A DNA stretch of 64,000 bases from Stakelama sediminis (GCF_014199335.1 NZ_JACIJI010000004.1:186001-250000), one strand, 5' to 3'. Positions 36,887 to 46,359 are shown, counted from the first letter of the stretch. Translations and numbers: made by a program. The notes: generated by a model not told the origin, from the letters alone.

Positions 36887-36915
36887 CCCTTTTCGAAAGG
36901 GCGGTACGAAAAGGG
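36887..36915 (+). promoter_or_regulatory. Alternative hairpins covering the phaZ ribosome site
   Basis: CCCTTTTCG (36887-36895) pairs perfectly with CGAAAAGGG (36907-36915), which contains AAGGG, the ribosome site of ATG 36920. The same left arm can instead form GCCCTTT/AAAGGGC (36886-36892 with 36896-36902), leaving the site free. The two folds exclude each other. Confidence 0.4.
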
Positions 36916-36919
36916 TTCG

Positions 36920-38152
36920 ATGCTTTATAACGCGTATGAAATGCAGCGGTCGATGCTGGCGGGTGCCAGCGCCATGGCCAATTTCGGTGCCGGGCTGCTC
37001 AACAATCCCGCCAATCCCTTTGCCTATTTCGGCGGCGGGCCGGTCGTCGCCTCTGCCTTGGAAGTGTTCGCCCATGCCGCTGAGCCGCGCGGAAAGCCGG
37101 AATTCGGCCTGAATGAGACCGAAATCGACGGCAAGACGATTGCGGTGCATGAGGAGATTCTGGCGCGTAAACCCTTCGGGCAGTTGAAGCATTTCGTGCG
37201 TGAAGGGGTGAAGGGCGGGCCCAAGCTGCTGATTGTCGCCCCCATGTCGGGCCATTATGCGACTCTGTTGCGCGGTACGGTCGCGCGGATGCTGCCCTTT
37301 GCCGATGTCTATATCACCGACTGGCGCGATGCGAAGATGGTGCCGATCGCCGAAGGGCGCTTCGACCTGGACGATTATGTCGATTATGTCATTGATTTTC
37401 TGGAAGTGATCGGCAAGCGGCCGGGCGATGCCCGCCCCAATGTGCTGGCGGTGTGCCAGCCTTCGGTGCCGGTCTATGCCGCCGCTGCGGTCATGGGTGG
37501 GGACAAGCATCCGAACCGCCCGCGTACGATGACGCTGATGGGCGGTCCCGTCGATACGCGGGAGGCGCCGACCGCGGTCAATCTGCTGGCGACCGAGCGG
37601 CCGCTTACCTGGTTCAAGCAGAATGTCATCGCCACCGTCCCGATGACCTATGCCGGTGCGGGACGGCAGGTTTATCCCGGCTTCCTGCAGCTTGCGGGCT
37701 TCATGTCGATGAACCTCGGCAGCCATCTGATGAGCCATTGGGAGATGTTCAAGCATCTGGTGCAGGGGGATGAGGAAAGCGCGGATGCGACGCGCTCCTT
37801 CTACGACGAATATCGCTCGGTCTGCGACATGACAGCCGAATTCTATCTCCAGACCATCGAAGTGGTGTTTCAGGAACATGCGCTGCCCCGCGGCGAGATG
37901 CGCCATCGCGACAAGATCGTCGATCCCGGCGCGATCGCCGACACCGCGATCCTGGCGATCGAGGGGGAGCGCGACGATATTTCCGGGCTGGGCCAGACCA
38001 AAGCGGCGCTGACGCTGGCGACCGGCCTGCCGGAAAAGGACAAGAAATATTATATGGTCGAAGGCGCGGGCCATTACGGCATCTTCAACGGTTCCAAATG
38101 GCGCAACCGCGTCGCTCCGATCCTCGAACAATGGATCACCGATCACGCCTGA
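36920..38152 (+). CDS. phaZ: Intracellular polyhydroxyalkanoate (PHB) depolymerase
   Basis: A 410-residue alpha/beta hydrolase of the intracellular PHB depolymerase (PhaZ) family, mobilising carbon from polyester granules. Catalytic triad candidates: the cysteine in VLAVCQPSVPVYAAAA (a Cys replaces the usual lipase Ser in this family), the aspartate of IEGERDDISGLGQT, and the histidine of VEGAGHYGIFNGSKW. N-terminal LYNAYEMQRSMLAGASAMANFGAGLLNNPANPF and DVYITDWRDAKMVPIAEGRFDLDDYVDYVIDFL are diagnostic. ATG 36920 is chosen over TTG 36884 because AAGGG lies just upstream of it. Thiolase and MaoC genes follow downstream on the other strand, compatible with PHA turnover. Confidence 0.92.
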   Translation: MLYNAYEMQRSMLAGASAMANFGAGLLNNPANPFAYFGGGPVVASALEVFAHAAEPRGKPEFGLNETEIDGKTIAVHEEILARKPFGQLKHFVREGVKGGPKLLIVAPMSGHYATLLRGTVARMLPFADVYITDWRDAKMVPIAEGRFDLDDYVDYVIDFLEVIGKRPGDARPNVLAVCQPSVPVYAAAAVMGGDKHPNRPRTMTLMGGPVDTREAPTAVNLLATERPLTWFKQNVIATVPMTYAGAGRQVYPGFLQLAGFMSMNLGSHLMSHWEMFKHLVQGDEESADATRSFYDEYRSVCDMTAEFYLQTIEVVFQEHALPRGEMRHRDKIVDPGAIADTAILAIEGERDDISGLGQTKAALTLATGLPEKDKKYYMVEGAGHYGIFNGSKWRNRVAPILEQWITDHA

Positions 38153-38254
38153 AACAGCGGCCCGGCGATCCGAAGTCGCGTTTTGGCAACTGGATTGCTT
38201 TCCCGGGGCAAAGCCGGGGCGCGGTAACGGCAGGCTAGACCGGGTTCCGGTACA

Positions 38255-38629
38255 TCAATCCCAACGCATCCGGATGAAGCCCCAGATCATCCAGATGATC
38301 AGCGCCCAGATGGCGAGCACGATGACCAGCCCCAGCCAGGAATAGGGGCGGCGGCTGGCGCGTTCGGCCTCTGCGCGATGCTCGGCGAACTGGGCAGCGG
38401 GGATCATCCGCTCGAACAGCCACACGCCTGCCGGGATCAGCACCGCATCGTCAAGCAACCCTAATACGGGAATAAAATCGGGGATCAGGTCGATCGGCGA
38501 CAGCGCATAGGCGGCGATCAGCACGCCAAGCAGCCGGGCCGCCAGCGGTGTACGCGGGTCGCGTACCGCCAGCCATACGGCATGTGCCTCCACCCGGACG
38601 CGATGTGCAAGACTTGGTCCCTTCGCCAT
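38255..38629 (-). CDS. YkvA-family (DUF1232) membrane protein
   Basis: A 124-residue inner-membrane protein. The DUF1232 core is AVRDPRTPLAARLLGVLIAAYALSPIDLIPDFIPVLGLLDDAVLIPAGVWL, with the family's SPIDLIPDFIPVLG motif, followed by a basic stretch and a C-terminal helix LGLVIVLAIWALIIWMIWGFI. ATG 38629 is preferred, although no strong ribosome site is seen; a frame from 38698 would add 23 unremarkable residues. Function unknown in this family. Confidence 0.82.
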   Translation of the reverse strand: MAKGPSLAHRVRVEAHAVWLAVRDPRTPLAARLLGVLIAAYALSPIDLIPDFIPVLGLLDDAVLIPAGVWLFERMIPAAQFAEHRAEAERASRRPYSWLGLVIVLAIWALIIWMIWGFIRMRWD

Positions 38630-38714
38630 GGCGCGAGCATTCGCCCGCCGCCCGGGCGCGGTCAAGCACTGATCGCAGCCAGACGTCGCTATGTCCAATG
38701 GATCAGCTTAACGT

Positions 38715-39185
38715 TCAAAGCGCCGTTTCGGTGTGCCGTCCCATTTCATCACCGCGCATGGTCCGGCCGGTGAGCATGTTAAAAACGCCCTTGATCGAGG
38801 CATCCGCTTGCCAGATTTCCGCATCATCCAGATCGAAACGAAGCATCATCATATCCGGATCGTCGCGGCCGCCATCGAACCATGCTTCCACGGCATTCGA
38901 CCAGTGTTTGTCGATTACGGTGGAATCGGTTTCCTGCGTCAGCGTGCCGGAGATGCAGGCGAACAGCCCATGGCCCTTGGCGGAGAAATGGGCCATGGCG
39001 GGGCCGCCACCGGCCAGACGGTTGCGCTTGCTGGTGTAGAACCAGAAAGCACTGTCAGCGTCCTTGTCGAGTTGTGCGGTCATCGGTTCCGATGGCGCTG
39101 ACTTATCGGTCAGCCCGATCATCAGAAACGGACTGTCGGCGAGCGCTTTCCACATATGGGTGCGGATTTCGGACGTGTCGGTCAT
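38715..39185 (-). CDS. Pyridoxamine 5'-phosphate oxidase-like general stress protein
   Basis: A 156-residue split-barrel flavin/pyridoxal-fold protein of the general stress protein 26 type. Segments: MWKALADSPFLMIGLTDKSAPSEPMTAQLDKDADSAFWFYTSKRNRLAG, AMAHFSAKGHGLFACISGTLTQETDSTVIDKHWSNAVEAWFDGG, and FDLDDAEIWQADASIKGVFNMLTG. ATG 39185 has AGGAGAG eight bases upstream; the frame extends further but without support. Such proteins bind FMN or F420-like cofactors, and their physiological reaction is mostly unknown. Monocistronic, after the thiolase terminator. Confidence 0.85.
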   Translation of the reverse strand: MTDTSEIRTHMWKALADSPFLMIGLTDKSAPSEPMTAQLDKDADSAFWFYTSKRNRLAGGGPAMAHFSAKGHGLFACISGTLTQETDSTVIDKHWSNAVEAWFDGGRDDPDMMMLRFDLDDAEIWQADASIKGVFNMLTGRTMRGDEMGRHTETAL

Positions 39186-39220
39186 GTCAGAACTCTCCTG
39201 TGTGCTGGACGATGTCCTGA

Positions 39221-39259
39221 AACAACAAACGGGCGCGGCGGAATGTCCCGCCACGCCCG
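39221..39259 (-). terminator. Rho-independent terminator of the thiolase operon
   Basis: On the minus strand CGGGCGTGGCGG pairs with CCGCCGCGCCCG (one G-U pair, 6-base loop) and is followed directly by TTTGTTGTTT. It begins 25 bases after the thiolase stop. A good intrinsic terminator. Confidence 0.8.
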
Positions 39260-39284
39260 CTTTGCGTCCGATTTTCGGCAGCGC

Positions 39285-40463
39285 TTACAGCACTTCGAAC
39301 AGACCCGCAGCGCCCATGCCGCCGCCGATACACATCGTTACGACGACATATTTTGCGCCGCGCCGCTTGCCCTCGATCAGCGCGTGGCCGGTCATGCGTG
39401 CGCCCGACATGCCATAGGGGTGACCGATCGAGATCGCGCCGCCATTGACGTTCATCAGTTCGTTCGGAATGCCCAGCTTGTCCTGACAATAAAGCACCTG
39501 CACCGCGAATGCTTCATTGAGTTCCCACAGGCCGATATCTTCCATTTTCAGGTTGAACCGGTCGAGCAGCTTCGGAATGGCAAATACCGGGCCGATGCCC
39601 ATCTCGTCGGGCTTGGTACCCGCTACCGCCATGCCGACATAGCGACCCAGCGGATGCAGCCCGCGCTTTTCAGCGACCTTTTCTTCCATCAGTACGCTGG
39701 CCGAAGAGCCGTCGGACAACTGGCTGGCATTGCCCGCCGTGATCGTCTTGTCCGGCCCCATGACCGGCGGCAGCCCCTGAAGCCCTTCCAGCGTGGTCGA
39801 GGGGCGATTGCCCTCATCCTTTGCCAGCGTGACTTCCTTCTGGCTGACTTCCTTGGTTTCCTTGTCCATCACGTTCATCGTGGCGGTGACGGGGATGATT
39901 TCGTCGTCGAACTTCCCGGCTTCCTGTGCGGCTGCGGTACGCTGCTGCGACTGAAGCGCATATTCGTCCATCCGCTCGCGGCTGATGCCATAGCGGGCGG
40001 CTACCACCTCAGCGGTCTGCAGCATCGGCATATAGGTGTCGTTGTGGATCGCGATCAGTTCCTTATCGGGCGTCACGCGCATTTCGGGCGTCTGCACCTG
40101 ACTGATCGATTCGACGCCGCCGCCGATGGCGATGTCCATATTGTCGACCATGATCTCCTTTGCCGCCGTGGCGATCGCCATCAGGCCGGATGCGCATTGC
40201 CGGTCCACCGACATGCCGGCGACCGAGGTGGGCAGACCGGCACGAAGCAAGGCAAGGCGCGCGACGTTCGGTGCCTGCTGCCCCTGTTGCAGGGCTGCGC
40301 CGAACACCACGTCATCGACTTCCGATCCTTCGATCTTCGCGCGTTTGACTGCTTCGACGATGGATTTCGACGCCAGCGTGGGCGCGGGCATGGCATTGAA
40401 TGCGCCGCGATAGGCACGGCCTATGGCGGTGCGGGCGGTGGATACGATAACGGCGGAACGCAT
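39285..40463 (-). CDS. Acetyl-CoA acetyltransferase / thiolase
   Basis: A 392-residue thiolase. Nucleophilic cysteine in [15 protein letters not shown] (about residue 88), C-terminal histidine in [20 protein letters not shown] and second catalytic cysteine in [19 protein letters not shown]. Thiolases either condense two acetyl-CoA (PHB or isoprenoid precursor supply) or split 3-ketoacyl-CoA in beta-oxidation; the sequence [34 protein letters not shown] is common to both. AGGAGAG lies eight bases before ATG 40463. It follows a MaoC-type hydratase by 17 bases, which favours a role in fatty-acid or PHA metabolism. Confidence 0.93.
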   Translation of the reverse strand: MRSAVIVSTARTAIGRAYRGAFNAMPAPTLASKSIVEAVKRAKIEGSEVDDVVFGAALQQGQQAPNVARLALLRAGLPTSVAGMSVDRQCASGLMAIATAAKEIMVDNMDIAIGGGVESISQVQTPEMRVTPDKELIAIHNDTYMPMLQTAEVVAARYGISRERMDEYALQSQQRTAAAQEAGKFDDEIIPVTATMNVMDKETKEVSQKEVTLAKDEGNRPSTTLEGLQGLPPVMGPDKTITAGNASQLSDGSSASVLMEEKVAEKRGLHPLGRYVGMAVAGTKPDEMGIGPVFAIPKLLDRFNLKMEDIGLWELNEAFAVQVLYCQDKLGIPNELMNVNGGAISIGHPYGMSGARMTGHALIEGKRRGAKYVVVTMCIGGGMGAAGLFEVL

Positions 40464-40480
40464 GAATATTCTCTCCTGAT

Positions 40481-40921
40481 TCAGACGAAATACTGGCTGA
40501 TCCATTCGGCGATCAGCGCGGGTTTTTCTTCACCTTCGATCTCAACCGTGAAATCGTCGGTTCGTTGCCACTGGCCGGGACGTTTTTCGGTCAGTTCCTT
40601 CATCGTGAAATGGCCGCGCACGCGCTTTCCCGACCGCACCGGCGCGATAAAGCGCAGGCTGTTACAGCCATAATTGACCGCCATCCTGAGTCCCTCGATC
40701 GACGGTGCTTGGGTCTTCGATGCCAGAACCGGCATTAGCGACAGCGTCAGAAATCCGTGCGCGATCGTGCCGCCAAAGGGTGTGGCACTGGCCGCTTGCG
40801 GGTCGATATGGATGAACTGGCGATCGCCGGTGGCGTCGGCGAACCGGTCGATCATTTCCTGCGTGACCGTAACCCATTGTGAAACCTGCGTGGTTTCCGT
40901 GCGTTGGGCCAGTTCGCTCAT
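40481..40921 (-). CDS. MaoC-family (R)-specific hot-dog dehydratase/hydratase
   Basis: A 146-residue hot-dog fold protein of the MaoC/NodN group. The hydratase catalytic pattern is visible: [47 protein letters not shown], in which the Asp and His of FADATGDxxxIHxD act on enoyl-Co[29 protein letters not shown] completes the barrel. Start is uncertain: ATG 40921, GTG 40936 or ATG 40942; the last two lie next to AAGGG. It precedes the thiolase gene in one operon, so it probably hydrates 2-enoyl-CoA for beta-oxidation or PHA monomer supply. Confidence 0.88.
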   Translation of the reverse strand: MSELAQRTETTQVSQWVTVTQEMIDRFADATGDRQFIHIDPQAASATPFGGTIAHGFLTLSLMPVLASKTQAPSIEGLRMAVNYGCNSLRFIAPVRSGKRVRGHFTMKELTEKRPGQWQRTDDFTVEIEGEEKPALIAEWISQYFV

Positions 40922-41033
40922 GGTGATTGACGTCACTACCATTTCCCTTGCGCAACTTTTGTCCTAGCGCTGGGATTCCATAGGCGCGGCGATCGCAATC
41001 CTGCAAGCCCCAGCCCCGACCGAAGATAGGAAT

Positions 41034-44000
41034 ATGACCACAGACGTAGCGTCCGCGGCCCGCAATACCATGCAAAAACTGTACAGGGCCCCCGAACCGC
41101 AGCTTCTAAAACCGATGATCGAGCATGCTCGACTCGATACCGATTCGCGCAAGCGGGTCGAATCAGAAGCCCGTGATCTGATCGCCCAAATTCGTGCTGC
41201 CCAGCACAAGGGCTGGGTCAACCAGTTCCTGCAGGAATATCAGCTCAGTTCTTCCGAGGGGCTGGCGCTAATGACGCTGGCGGAGGCGTATCTGCGCGTG
41301 CCCGATGCGGCGACGGCGGACATGCTGATCTCCGACAAGCTGGGCGAGGCGGACTGGCGCAGGCATTCGGGCAAGTCGAACTCAAAGCTGGTGAACTCCG
41401 CGACTTGGGGGCTGACCTTCAGCCGTGCCCTGGTCGGGGAAGGCGAAACCGGTCCGCTCAAGCGGCTGGTTTCCCGCATGGGGGAGCCGTTTGTGCGTCA
41501 GGGCGTCGGTGCCGCCATGCGGCTGATGGGCGAGGTGTTCGTCATGGGGCGCACCATCGACGAAGCTATGAAGCGGATGAAAAAGCCAGAAAACAAAGGC
41601 TTTACTGCAAGTTTTGATATGCTGGGTGAGGCGGCGCGCACGAAGAAGGACGCCGAGGAATTTTTCGAGGCTTATTGGCGCGCGATCAAGGCCGTTGCCC
41701 GCGAACCCAGCGCCAACCACACCATCTCGATCAAGCTCTCTGCGCTGCATCCACGCTATGAAGTTTCCCAATATGACAAGTGCGTACCGGAGATGATTGA
41801 TCTTCTGTCGCAACTCTGTTCGGAAGCGGCATCGCATAATATCGCGGTGACGATCGACGCTGAGGAGGCCGACCGACTCGACATGAGCCTCGACATTATC
41901 GGCGCGGTCGCGAAACGCCCCGAATTGAGGGGCTGGGATCGCTACGGTCTTGCCGTACAGGCCTATGGTAAGCGCGCGCGTGCCGTGATCGCCTGGGCCA
42001 ATGCGCTTGACCGGCTGATGAATGTCCGTCTGGTCAAGGGCGCCTATTGGGATACCGAGATCAAGCGGACTCAGGTCGACGGGCTGAGCAACTATCCGGT
42101 GTTCACGCGCAAGGCGTCGACCGATGTCTGTTATCTGGCCTGTGCCAAGGACATGCTGAGCGCGGACAATATCCGGCCGGCCTTCGCCACCCATAATGCG
42201 CTGACCACCGCCACCATTCTGGAATGGGCACGCGATGCGCATGGCGATGACTGGCGCGAATTCGAATTTCAGCGTCTGCACGGCATGGGTGAGGGCCTGT
42301 ACGAAAAACTGGTACGCGAGGACGGGTATCATTGCCGCATTTACGCGCCGGTCGGCGGGCATCGCGAACTGCTCGCCTATCTGGTCCGCCGCTTGCTGGA
42401 AAACGGCGCCAATTCAAGCTTCGTGCATCAGCTTGCCGATAACGATCTGAATGATTCCGATCTGCTGGCCGATCCGGTCGAAAAGGTAGCGTCGGTTGGC
42501 GGTACCCGCCTGCCCGAAATCCCGTTGCCCAAGGATATCATGAAGGACTGGCGCAACAGTTCGGGGATCGATCTGACGGATCGCGAAACACTCATGGCGA
42601 CGGCGGAGGCGGTCAATGCCGTTCCCTTCACACCGGAGGGTACGGATTCGGTTCATGCCGATCCGCATCATCCCAGCGGCCGCAGCATGGCATCGCTCGA
42701 TGCGGCCCGGACCTCCGACGACGATGTGCACAGTGCGATTACCAGCGCGCAGGCAGCCTATCCCGCATGGGATTCGCGTCCCGTGGAGGAACGTGCGGCG
42801 ATCATGGAACGCTATGCCGACCTGATCGAGGAAAACCGCATCGAACTGATGGGGCTGATCGTCAAGGAAGCATTCCGGTCCATTCCCGACGCGCTGGGCG
42901 AAATCCGCGAAGCCGCCGATTTCTGCCGCTATTATGCCCATCGCGCCCGGTGCGACATGGCATTGAAGGAACTGCCCGGACCAACGGGCGAATATAACGC
43001 CATGAAGCTGGAAGGGCGCGGTACCTGGGCGACGATCGCGCCGTGGAATTTCCCGCTGGCGATTTTCGTCGGTCAGAATGCTGCGGCACTGGTGACCGGC
43101 AATACCGTTGTCGCCAAGCCTGCGCCGCAGACGCCAGCCATCGCCCGGCGGGTGGTCGAGATCGGGCACCAAGCCGGTATTCCAGAAGATGCGTTCAAAC
43201 TGGTGATCGGCGGTGCAGATGTCGGTGCCGAACTGACCGGCGACAATCGTATCGGCGGTGTCGCATTTACCGGATCGACCAATACGGCGCGGCGTATCGC
43301 TTCAACCCTGCTGATCGATGAAGAGCGTCCGATTATTCCTTTCATTGCCGAAACCGGCGGCATCAATGCGATGATCGTCGATTCCACCGCCTTGCCGGAA
43401 CAGGTGGCTGCCGATGTGCTGACCAGTTCGTTTCGTTCGGCGGGACAGCGCTGTTCGGCGCTGCGCCTGCTGATCATTCAGGAGGATGTGGCCGACAGCA
43501 TGATCGAAATGCTGTCGGGTGCGATGGACGTGCTGTCGATGGGCGATCCGGGCGATCCGTCCACCGATGTCGGCCCGGTGATCGACCGCGATGCCTATGA
43601 CAAGCTGATGTCCTATCGTGAGACCATGCGTCCGCGCTGGATCAAGACGATAGAGCCGCCCGAAGAAGGGCTGTTCGTCCCGCCGACAATGATCGGTCTC
43701 GATTCCATCGACGACCTGACCCGCGAATGGTTCGGTCCGCTGCTTCACGTCACGACGTGGAAAGCCGGAAAGTTCAAGGAAACCATCGAACAGATCAATG
43801 CCAAAGGGTTCGGCCTGACCATGGGGCTGCACAGTCGTATGCAGCGGTCGGCCGATGTGATGCGGCATCTGGGCCGGGTCGGCAATCTCTACGTCAACCG
43901 GTCGATGATCGGTGCCGTCGTCGGGTCGCAGCCGTTCGGCGGCGAAGGACTGTCGGGTACCGGCCCGAAAGCCGGTGGCCCGCATTATCTGGCACGCTTC

Positions 44001-44078
44001 TGTGCGGAACGCGCAGTGTCGATCGACACCACGAGTGCCGGCGGCAATGCCAGCCTGCTCAACCTCGATAGGGGTTGA
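41034..44078 (+). CDS. putA: Bifunctional proline dehydrogenase / 1-pyrroline-5-carboxylate dehydrogenase
   Basis: A 1014-residue two-enzyme protein oxidising proline to glutamate. An alpha-helical N-terminal domain leads into the FAD-binding proline dehydrogenase barrel (about 170-470; LSALHPRYEVSQYD, RLVKGAYWDTEIKR, FATHNALTTATILEWA, YAPVGGHRELLAYLVRRLLENGANSSFVH). The aldehyde dehydrogenase half (about 530-990) has WATIAPWNFPLAIFVGQNAAALVTGN, FTGSTNTARRIA, ETGGINAMIVD and catalytic C807 in SAGQRCSALRLL. It has no ribbon-helix-helix domain, so unlike the enterobacterial protein it should not repress its own gene. Divergent from the MaoC-thiolase operon and ended by a 16-bp terminator hairpin. 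Confidence 0.97.
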   Translation: MTTDVASAARNTMQKLYRAPEPQLLKPMIEHARLDTDSRKRVESEARDLIAQIRAAQHKGWVNQFLQEYQLSSSEGLALMTLAEAYLRVPDAATADMLISDKLGEADWRRHSGKSNSKLVNSATWGLTFSRALVGEGETGPLKRLVSRMGEPFVRQGVGAAMRLMGEVFVMGRTIDEAMKRMKKPENKGFTASFDMLGEAARTKKDAEEFFEAYWRAIKAVAREPSANHTISIKLSALHPRYEVSQYDKCVPEMIDLLSQLCSEAASHNIAVTIDAEEADRLDMSLDIIGAVAKRPELRGWDRYGLAVQAYGKRARAVIAWANALDRLMNVRLVKGAYWDTEIKRTQVDGLSNYPVFTRKASTDVCYLACAKDMLSADNIRPAFATHNALTTATILEWARDAHGDDWREFEFQRLHGMGEGLYEKLVREDGYHCRIYAPVGGHRELLAYLVRRLLENGANSSFVHQLADNDLNDSDLLADPVEKVASVGGTRLPEIPLPKDIMKDWRNSSGIDLTDRETLMATAEAVNAVPFTPEGTDSVHADPHHPSGRSMASLDAARTSDDDVHSAITSAQAAYPAWDSRPVEERAAIMERYADLIEENRIELMGLIVKEAFRSIPDALGEIREAADFCRYYAHRARCDMALKELPGPTGEYNAMKLEGRGTWATIAPWNFPLAIFVGQNAAALVTGNTVVAKPAPQTPAIARRVVEIGHQAGIPEDAFKLVIGGADVGAELTGDNRIGGVAFTGSTNTARRIASTLLIDEERPIIPFIAETGGINAMIVDSTALPEQVAADVLTSSFRSAGQRCSALRLLIIQEDVADSMIEMLSGAMDVLSMGDPGDPSTDVGPVIDRDAYDKLMSYRETMRPRWIKTIEPPEEGLFVPPTMIGLDSIDDLTREWFGPLLHVTTWKAGKFKETIEQINAKGFGLTMGLHSRMQRSADVMRHLGRVGNLYVNRSMIGAVVGSQPFGGEGLSGTGPKAGGPHYLARFCAERAVSIDTTSAGGNASLLNLDRG

Positions 44079-44080
44079 GG

Positions 44081-44124
44081 CTATCGGCGCGGGGGCATGT
44101 GTCCTACGGCCCCCGCGCCGATAG
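44081..44124. terminator. Perfect 16-bp bidirectional terminator between putA and mscS-type gene
   Basis: CTATCGGCGCGGGGGC (44081-44096) and GCCCCCGCGCCGATAG (44109-44124) form a perfect 16-bp GC-rich stem with a 12-base loop. It starts right after the putA stop and ends just before the stop of the convergent channel gene, so it serves both transcripts. Confidence 0.8.
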
Positions 44125-44125
44125 A

Positions 44126-45331
44126 TCAGTTGCCCTGTTCGGGCAGATGGTCGGGATCGACGCCGACTACCGGTTGCACCTTGGGATAGGGATAGATCAT
44201 CCGTCCGTCCGGCGCGGCGGTGAAGGTCGTCTGCGTCGGATAGGCGATATCGATACCGTCGCCGTTGAACTTCTTCAAAATGGCTATCCCGATCGCCGTG
44301 CGCGCGGCATAGAACGTCGCATAGTCGGGGCCATCGGTATCGAAGATAACTTCGAAATCCAGGCTTGAATCGCCGAAGCCGGTAAAGCCGGAGCGAATGA
44401 AGATCGCACCATGCGCTTCGACGATTTCCTTCAGCATGTCCGGAATGCGTTCACACATATCGGGATCGGTCTGATAGGTGACGCCGATGGCGAAATTGCC
44501 GCGCCGGTGATTGCGCAGCGTGTTGTTGCTGATCTCCTTGTCGAGCAGGTTTCGGTTCGAAATGATCCGCTCATCGCCGTCAAAAGAACGCACGCGCGTC
44601 GATTTCAATCCGATCTGTTCAATCGACCCGGAGGTCCCGTCATAGGCGATGCTGTCGCCCTTGCGGAACGGCTTGTCGAAGATGATCGACAGGGCAGCGA
44701 ACAGGTCGGCGAAAATGCCCTGCGCGGCAAGGCCGATGGCGATGCCGCCCACGCCCAGACCGGCGACCACGCCGGTAACGTTGACGCCCAGATTGTCGAG
44801 CACCACGATCAGTGCGATGGAGAACAGGGCAAGCGTCACCAGCAGGCGGATAATGCCCATTGCGCTGGTCAGCGTCTCGCCATGGAAATCATCGACCTGC
44901 GTGCGATATTCGACAAAGCCCAGAATGACTTCGCGGGCCCACATGGCGGCCTGGAACACAGCGGCGATGGTGAACAGGAAGGTGATGGTGTGCGCCACGA
45001 CCTCCGGTGGGTCGGCATAGCCGGAGACCAGTTTGGCCGCGACCATGATGATGAAGAAATTGCCGGTCTTACCAACCGTTTTTCCGAGGATCTTGCTCCA
45101 GCCGGTAATATCGGTCGATTTGCGGCACAGCCGGATGGCCCAGCCGCGGATGGCGTGCAGAATGCCGACAATGATGGCCGCGATGACCACGGCGATCAGG
45201 ATCTGCAGCCAGTGCTCCTGAAGCCATCCACTGGCCTGAGTCAGCCCGTCATGAAACTGACGATTCAGGTCGGCCGTGTTGAGGTGATGTTTGGGTGTCG
45301 CGGCTTTCGCCGCATTGTTTGTGACTTGCAT
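44126..45331 (-). CDS. MscS-type mechanosensitive ion channel
   Basis: A 401-residue inner-membrane channel that opens under membrane tension to release solutes after osmotic down-shock. Several N-terminal helices (LQILIAVVIAAIIVGILHAIRG and later), then the pore-lining TM3 VVAGLGVGGIAIGLAAQGIFADLFAALSIIFDKPF with the Gly/Ala packing typical of MscS, the beta domain GDSIAYDGTSGSIEQIGLKSTRVRSFDGDERIISNRNLL, and a cytoplasmic cage domain. GGGAG lies upstream of ATG 45331. The longer frame to 45487 would overlap the topoisomerase gene and is rejected. Follows topoisomerase IB by 11 bases on the same strand. Confidence 0.93.
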   Translation of the reverse strand: MQVTNNAAKAATPKHHLNTADLNRQFHDGLTQASGWLQEHWLQILIAVVIAAIIVGILHAIRGWAIRLCRKSTDITGWSKILGKTVGKTGNFFIIMVAAKLVSGYADPPEVVAHTITFLFTIAAVFQAAMWAREVILGFVEYRTQVDDFHGETLTSAMGIIRLLVTLALFSIALIVVLDNLGVNVTGVVAGLGVGGIAIGLAAQGIFADLFAALSIIFDKPFRKGDSIAYDGTSGSIEQIGLKSTRVRSFDGDERIISNRNLLDKEISNNTLRNHRRGNFAIGVTYQTDPDMCERIPDMLKEIVEAHGAIFIRSGFTGFGDSSLDFEVIFDTDGPDYATFYAARTAIGIAILKKFNGDGIDIAYPTQTTFTAAPDGRMIYPYPKVQPVVGVDPDHLPEQGN

Positions 45332-45342
45332 GGGGCTCCCTG

Positions 45343-46359
45343 TCAGGCTGCCTTGGCCGGGCCGCCGGTCAGAGCGGCATCTTCGGCCATCAGAAATTCG
45401 ATGAGCGCGCGTTCGCACGCACTGAGATGTCGGGTGGAACGGGGCAGGCGCAGATTTTCGCGAAACCGCTCCTGTCCCTGTTTGCAAAGGTCGATCAGCG
45501 CGGGGTGGACATAGGATTTGCGCGCCACGGCGGGCGTATTGCCCAGTGCATCGACGACCGGTTCCAGCATCGCCTTCAGCGTCAGATCGTCATTGCAACC
45601 CGACAGTGCCTCGAACGCCAGCACGCTGGCACCCCAGGTGCGGAAATGCTTTGCGGAAAATGCTTCACCCATTGCGGCGTGGATATAGTCATTAACGTCG
45701 GTGGAAGTCACGGGGTGGCTTTTTCCGTTTGCATCCAGATAGTGAAACAGATGCTGTCCCGGCAAATCCTGACAGCGTTTGATAAAGCGGCTCAGCGATC
45801 CGTCGGTGACACGCATGACGCGCTCCTTACCTGACTTCGCGCGATATTTCAGCCGCAGTGTATTGCCGGTGACCTTACCATGCCGTTTGCGCAGCGTGGT
45901 TGCGCCGAAGCTCTTGTTCGCTCGCGCATAGCCTTCATTACCGACGCGAACATGGCCGAGATCGAGCAGGCGGATAACGGCGGCAACCGCGCGTTCGCGG
46001 CAGAGGTCGTGTCTGCGCAAATCGGCGGCAACCTGTTTGCGTAGTGCAGGCAGACGCTCGCCGAAATCGATCATCCGCTCATATTTTTCCGACTCGCGCG
46101 CCTCGCGGAAATCGGGGTGATAGCGATATTGCTTGCGCCCCGCCTCGTCATAGCCCGTTGCCTGAATATGACCGCGCGGGTCGGGGCAAAACCATGCGTC
46201 GCGATAGGCGGGCGGCAGGGCAATGGCGTTCAGGCGGTCGATTTCCTGCCGGTCGGTGATCCGTTTGCCCTGCGCGTCGCGGTAGCTCCAGCCCTTGCCG
46301 GATTTCCTGCGGGTGATCCCCGGTTGGCTGTCATCGCAATAGCGGATGGCGGTCGTCAT
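45343..46359 (-). CDS. DNA topoisomerase IB, bacterial small type
   Basis: A 338-residue type IB topoisomerase, which relaxes supercoils by a transient 3'-phosphotyrosine. N-terminal domain ITRRKSGKGWSYRDAQGKRITDRQEIDRLNAIALPPAYRDAWFCPDPRGHIQATGYDEAGRKQYRYHP; catalytic domain with RLLDLGHVRVGNEGYARANKSFGATTLRKRH (catalytic Arg/Lys), KHFRTWGASVLAFEAL and nucleophile Y283 in AVARKSYVHPALID. Length equals other bacterial, poxvirus-like enzymes. ATG 46359 is chosen; the extended frame lacks conservation. Shares a promoter gap with the divergent DJ-1/PfpI gene. Confidence 0.95.
   Translation of the reverse strand: MTTAIRYCDDSQPGITRRKSGKGWSYRDAQGKRITDRQEIDRLNAIALPPAYRDAWFCPDPRGHIQATGYDEAGRKQYRYHPDFREARESEKYERMIDFGERLPALRKQVAADLRRHDLCRERAVAAVIRLLDLGHVRVGNEGYARANKSFGATTLRKRHGKVTGNTLRLKYRAKSGKERVMRVTDGSLSRFIKRCQDLPGQHLFHYLDANGKSHPVTSTDVNDYIHAAMGEAFSAKHFRTWGASVLAFEALSGCNDDLTLKAMLEPVVDALGNTPAVARKSYVHPALIDLCKQGQERFRENLRLPRSTRHLSACERALIEFLMAEDAALTGGPAKAA

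Noticed and set aside
38160..38220. GC-rich segment after phaZ considered as a terminator
   Set aside because: CCGGGGC and GCCGGGG are direct rather than inverted copies, so no stem forms.
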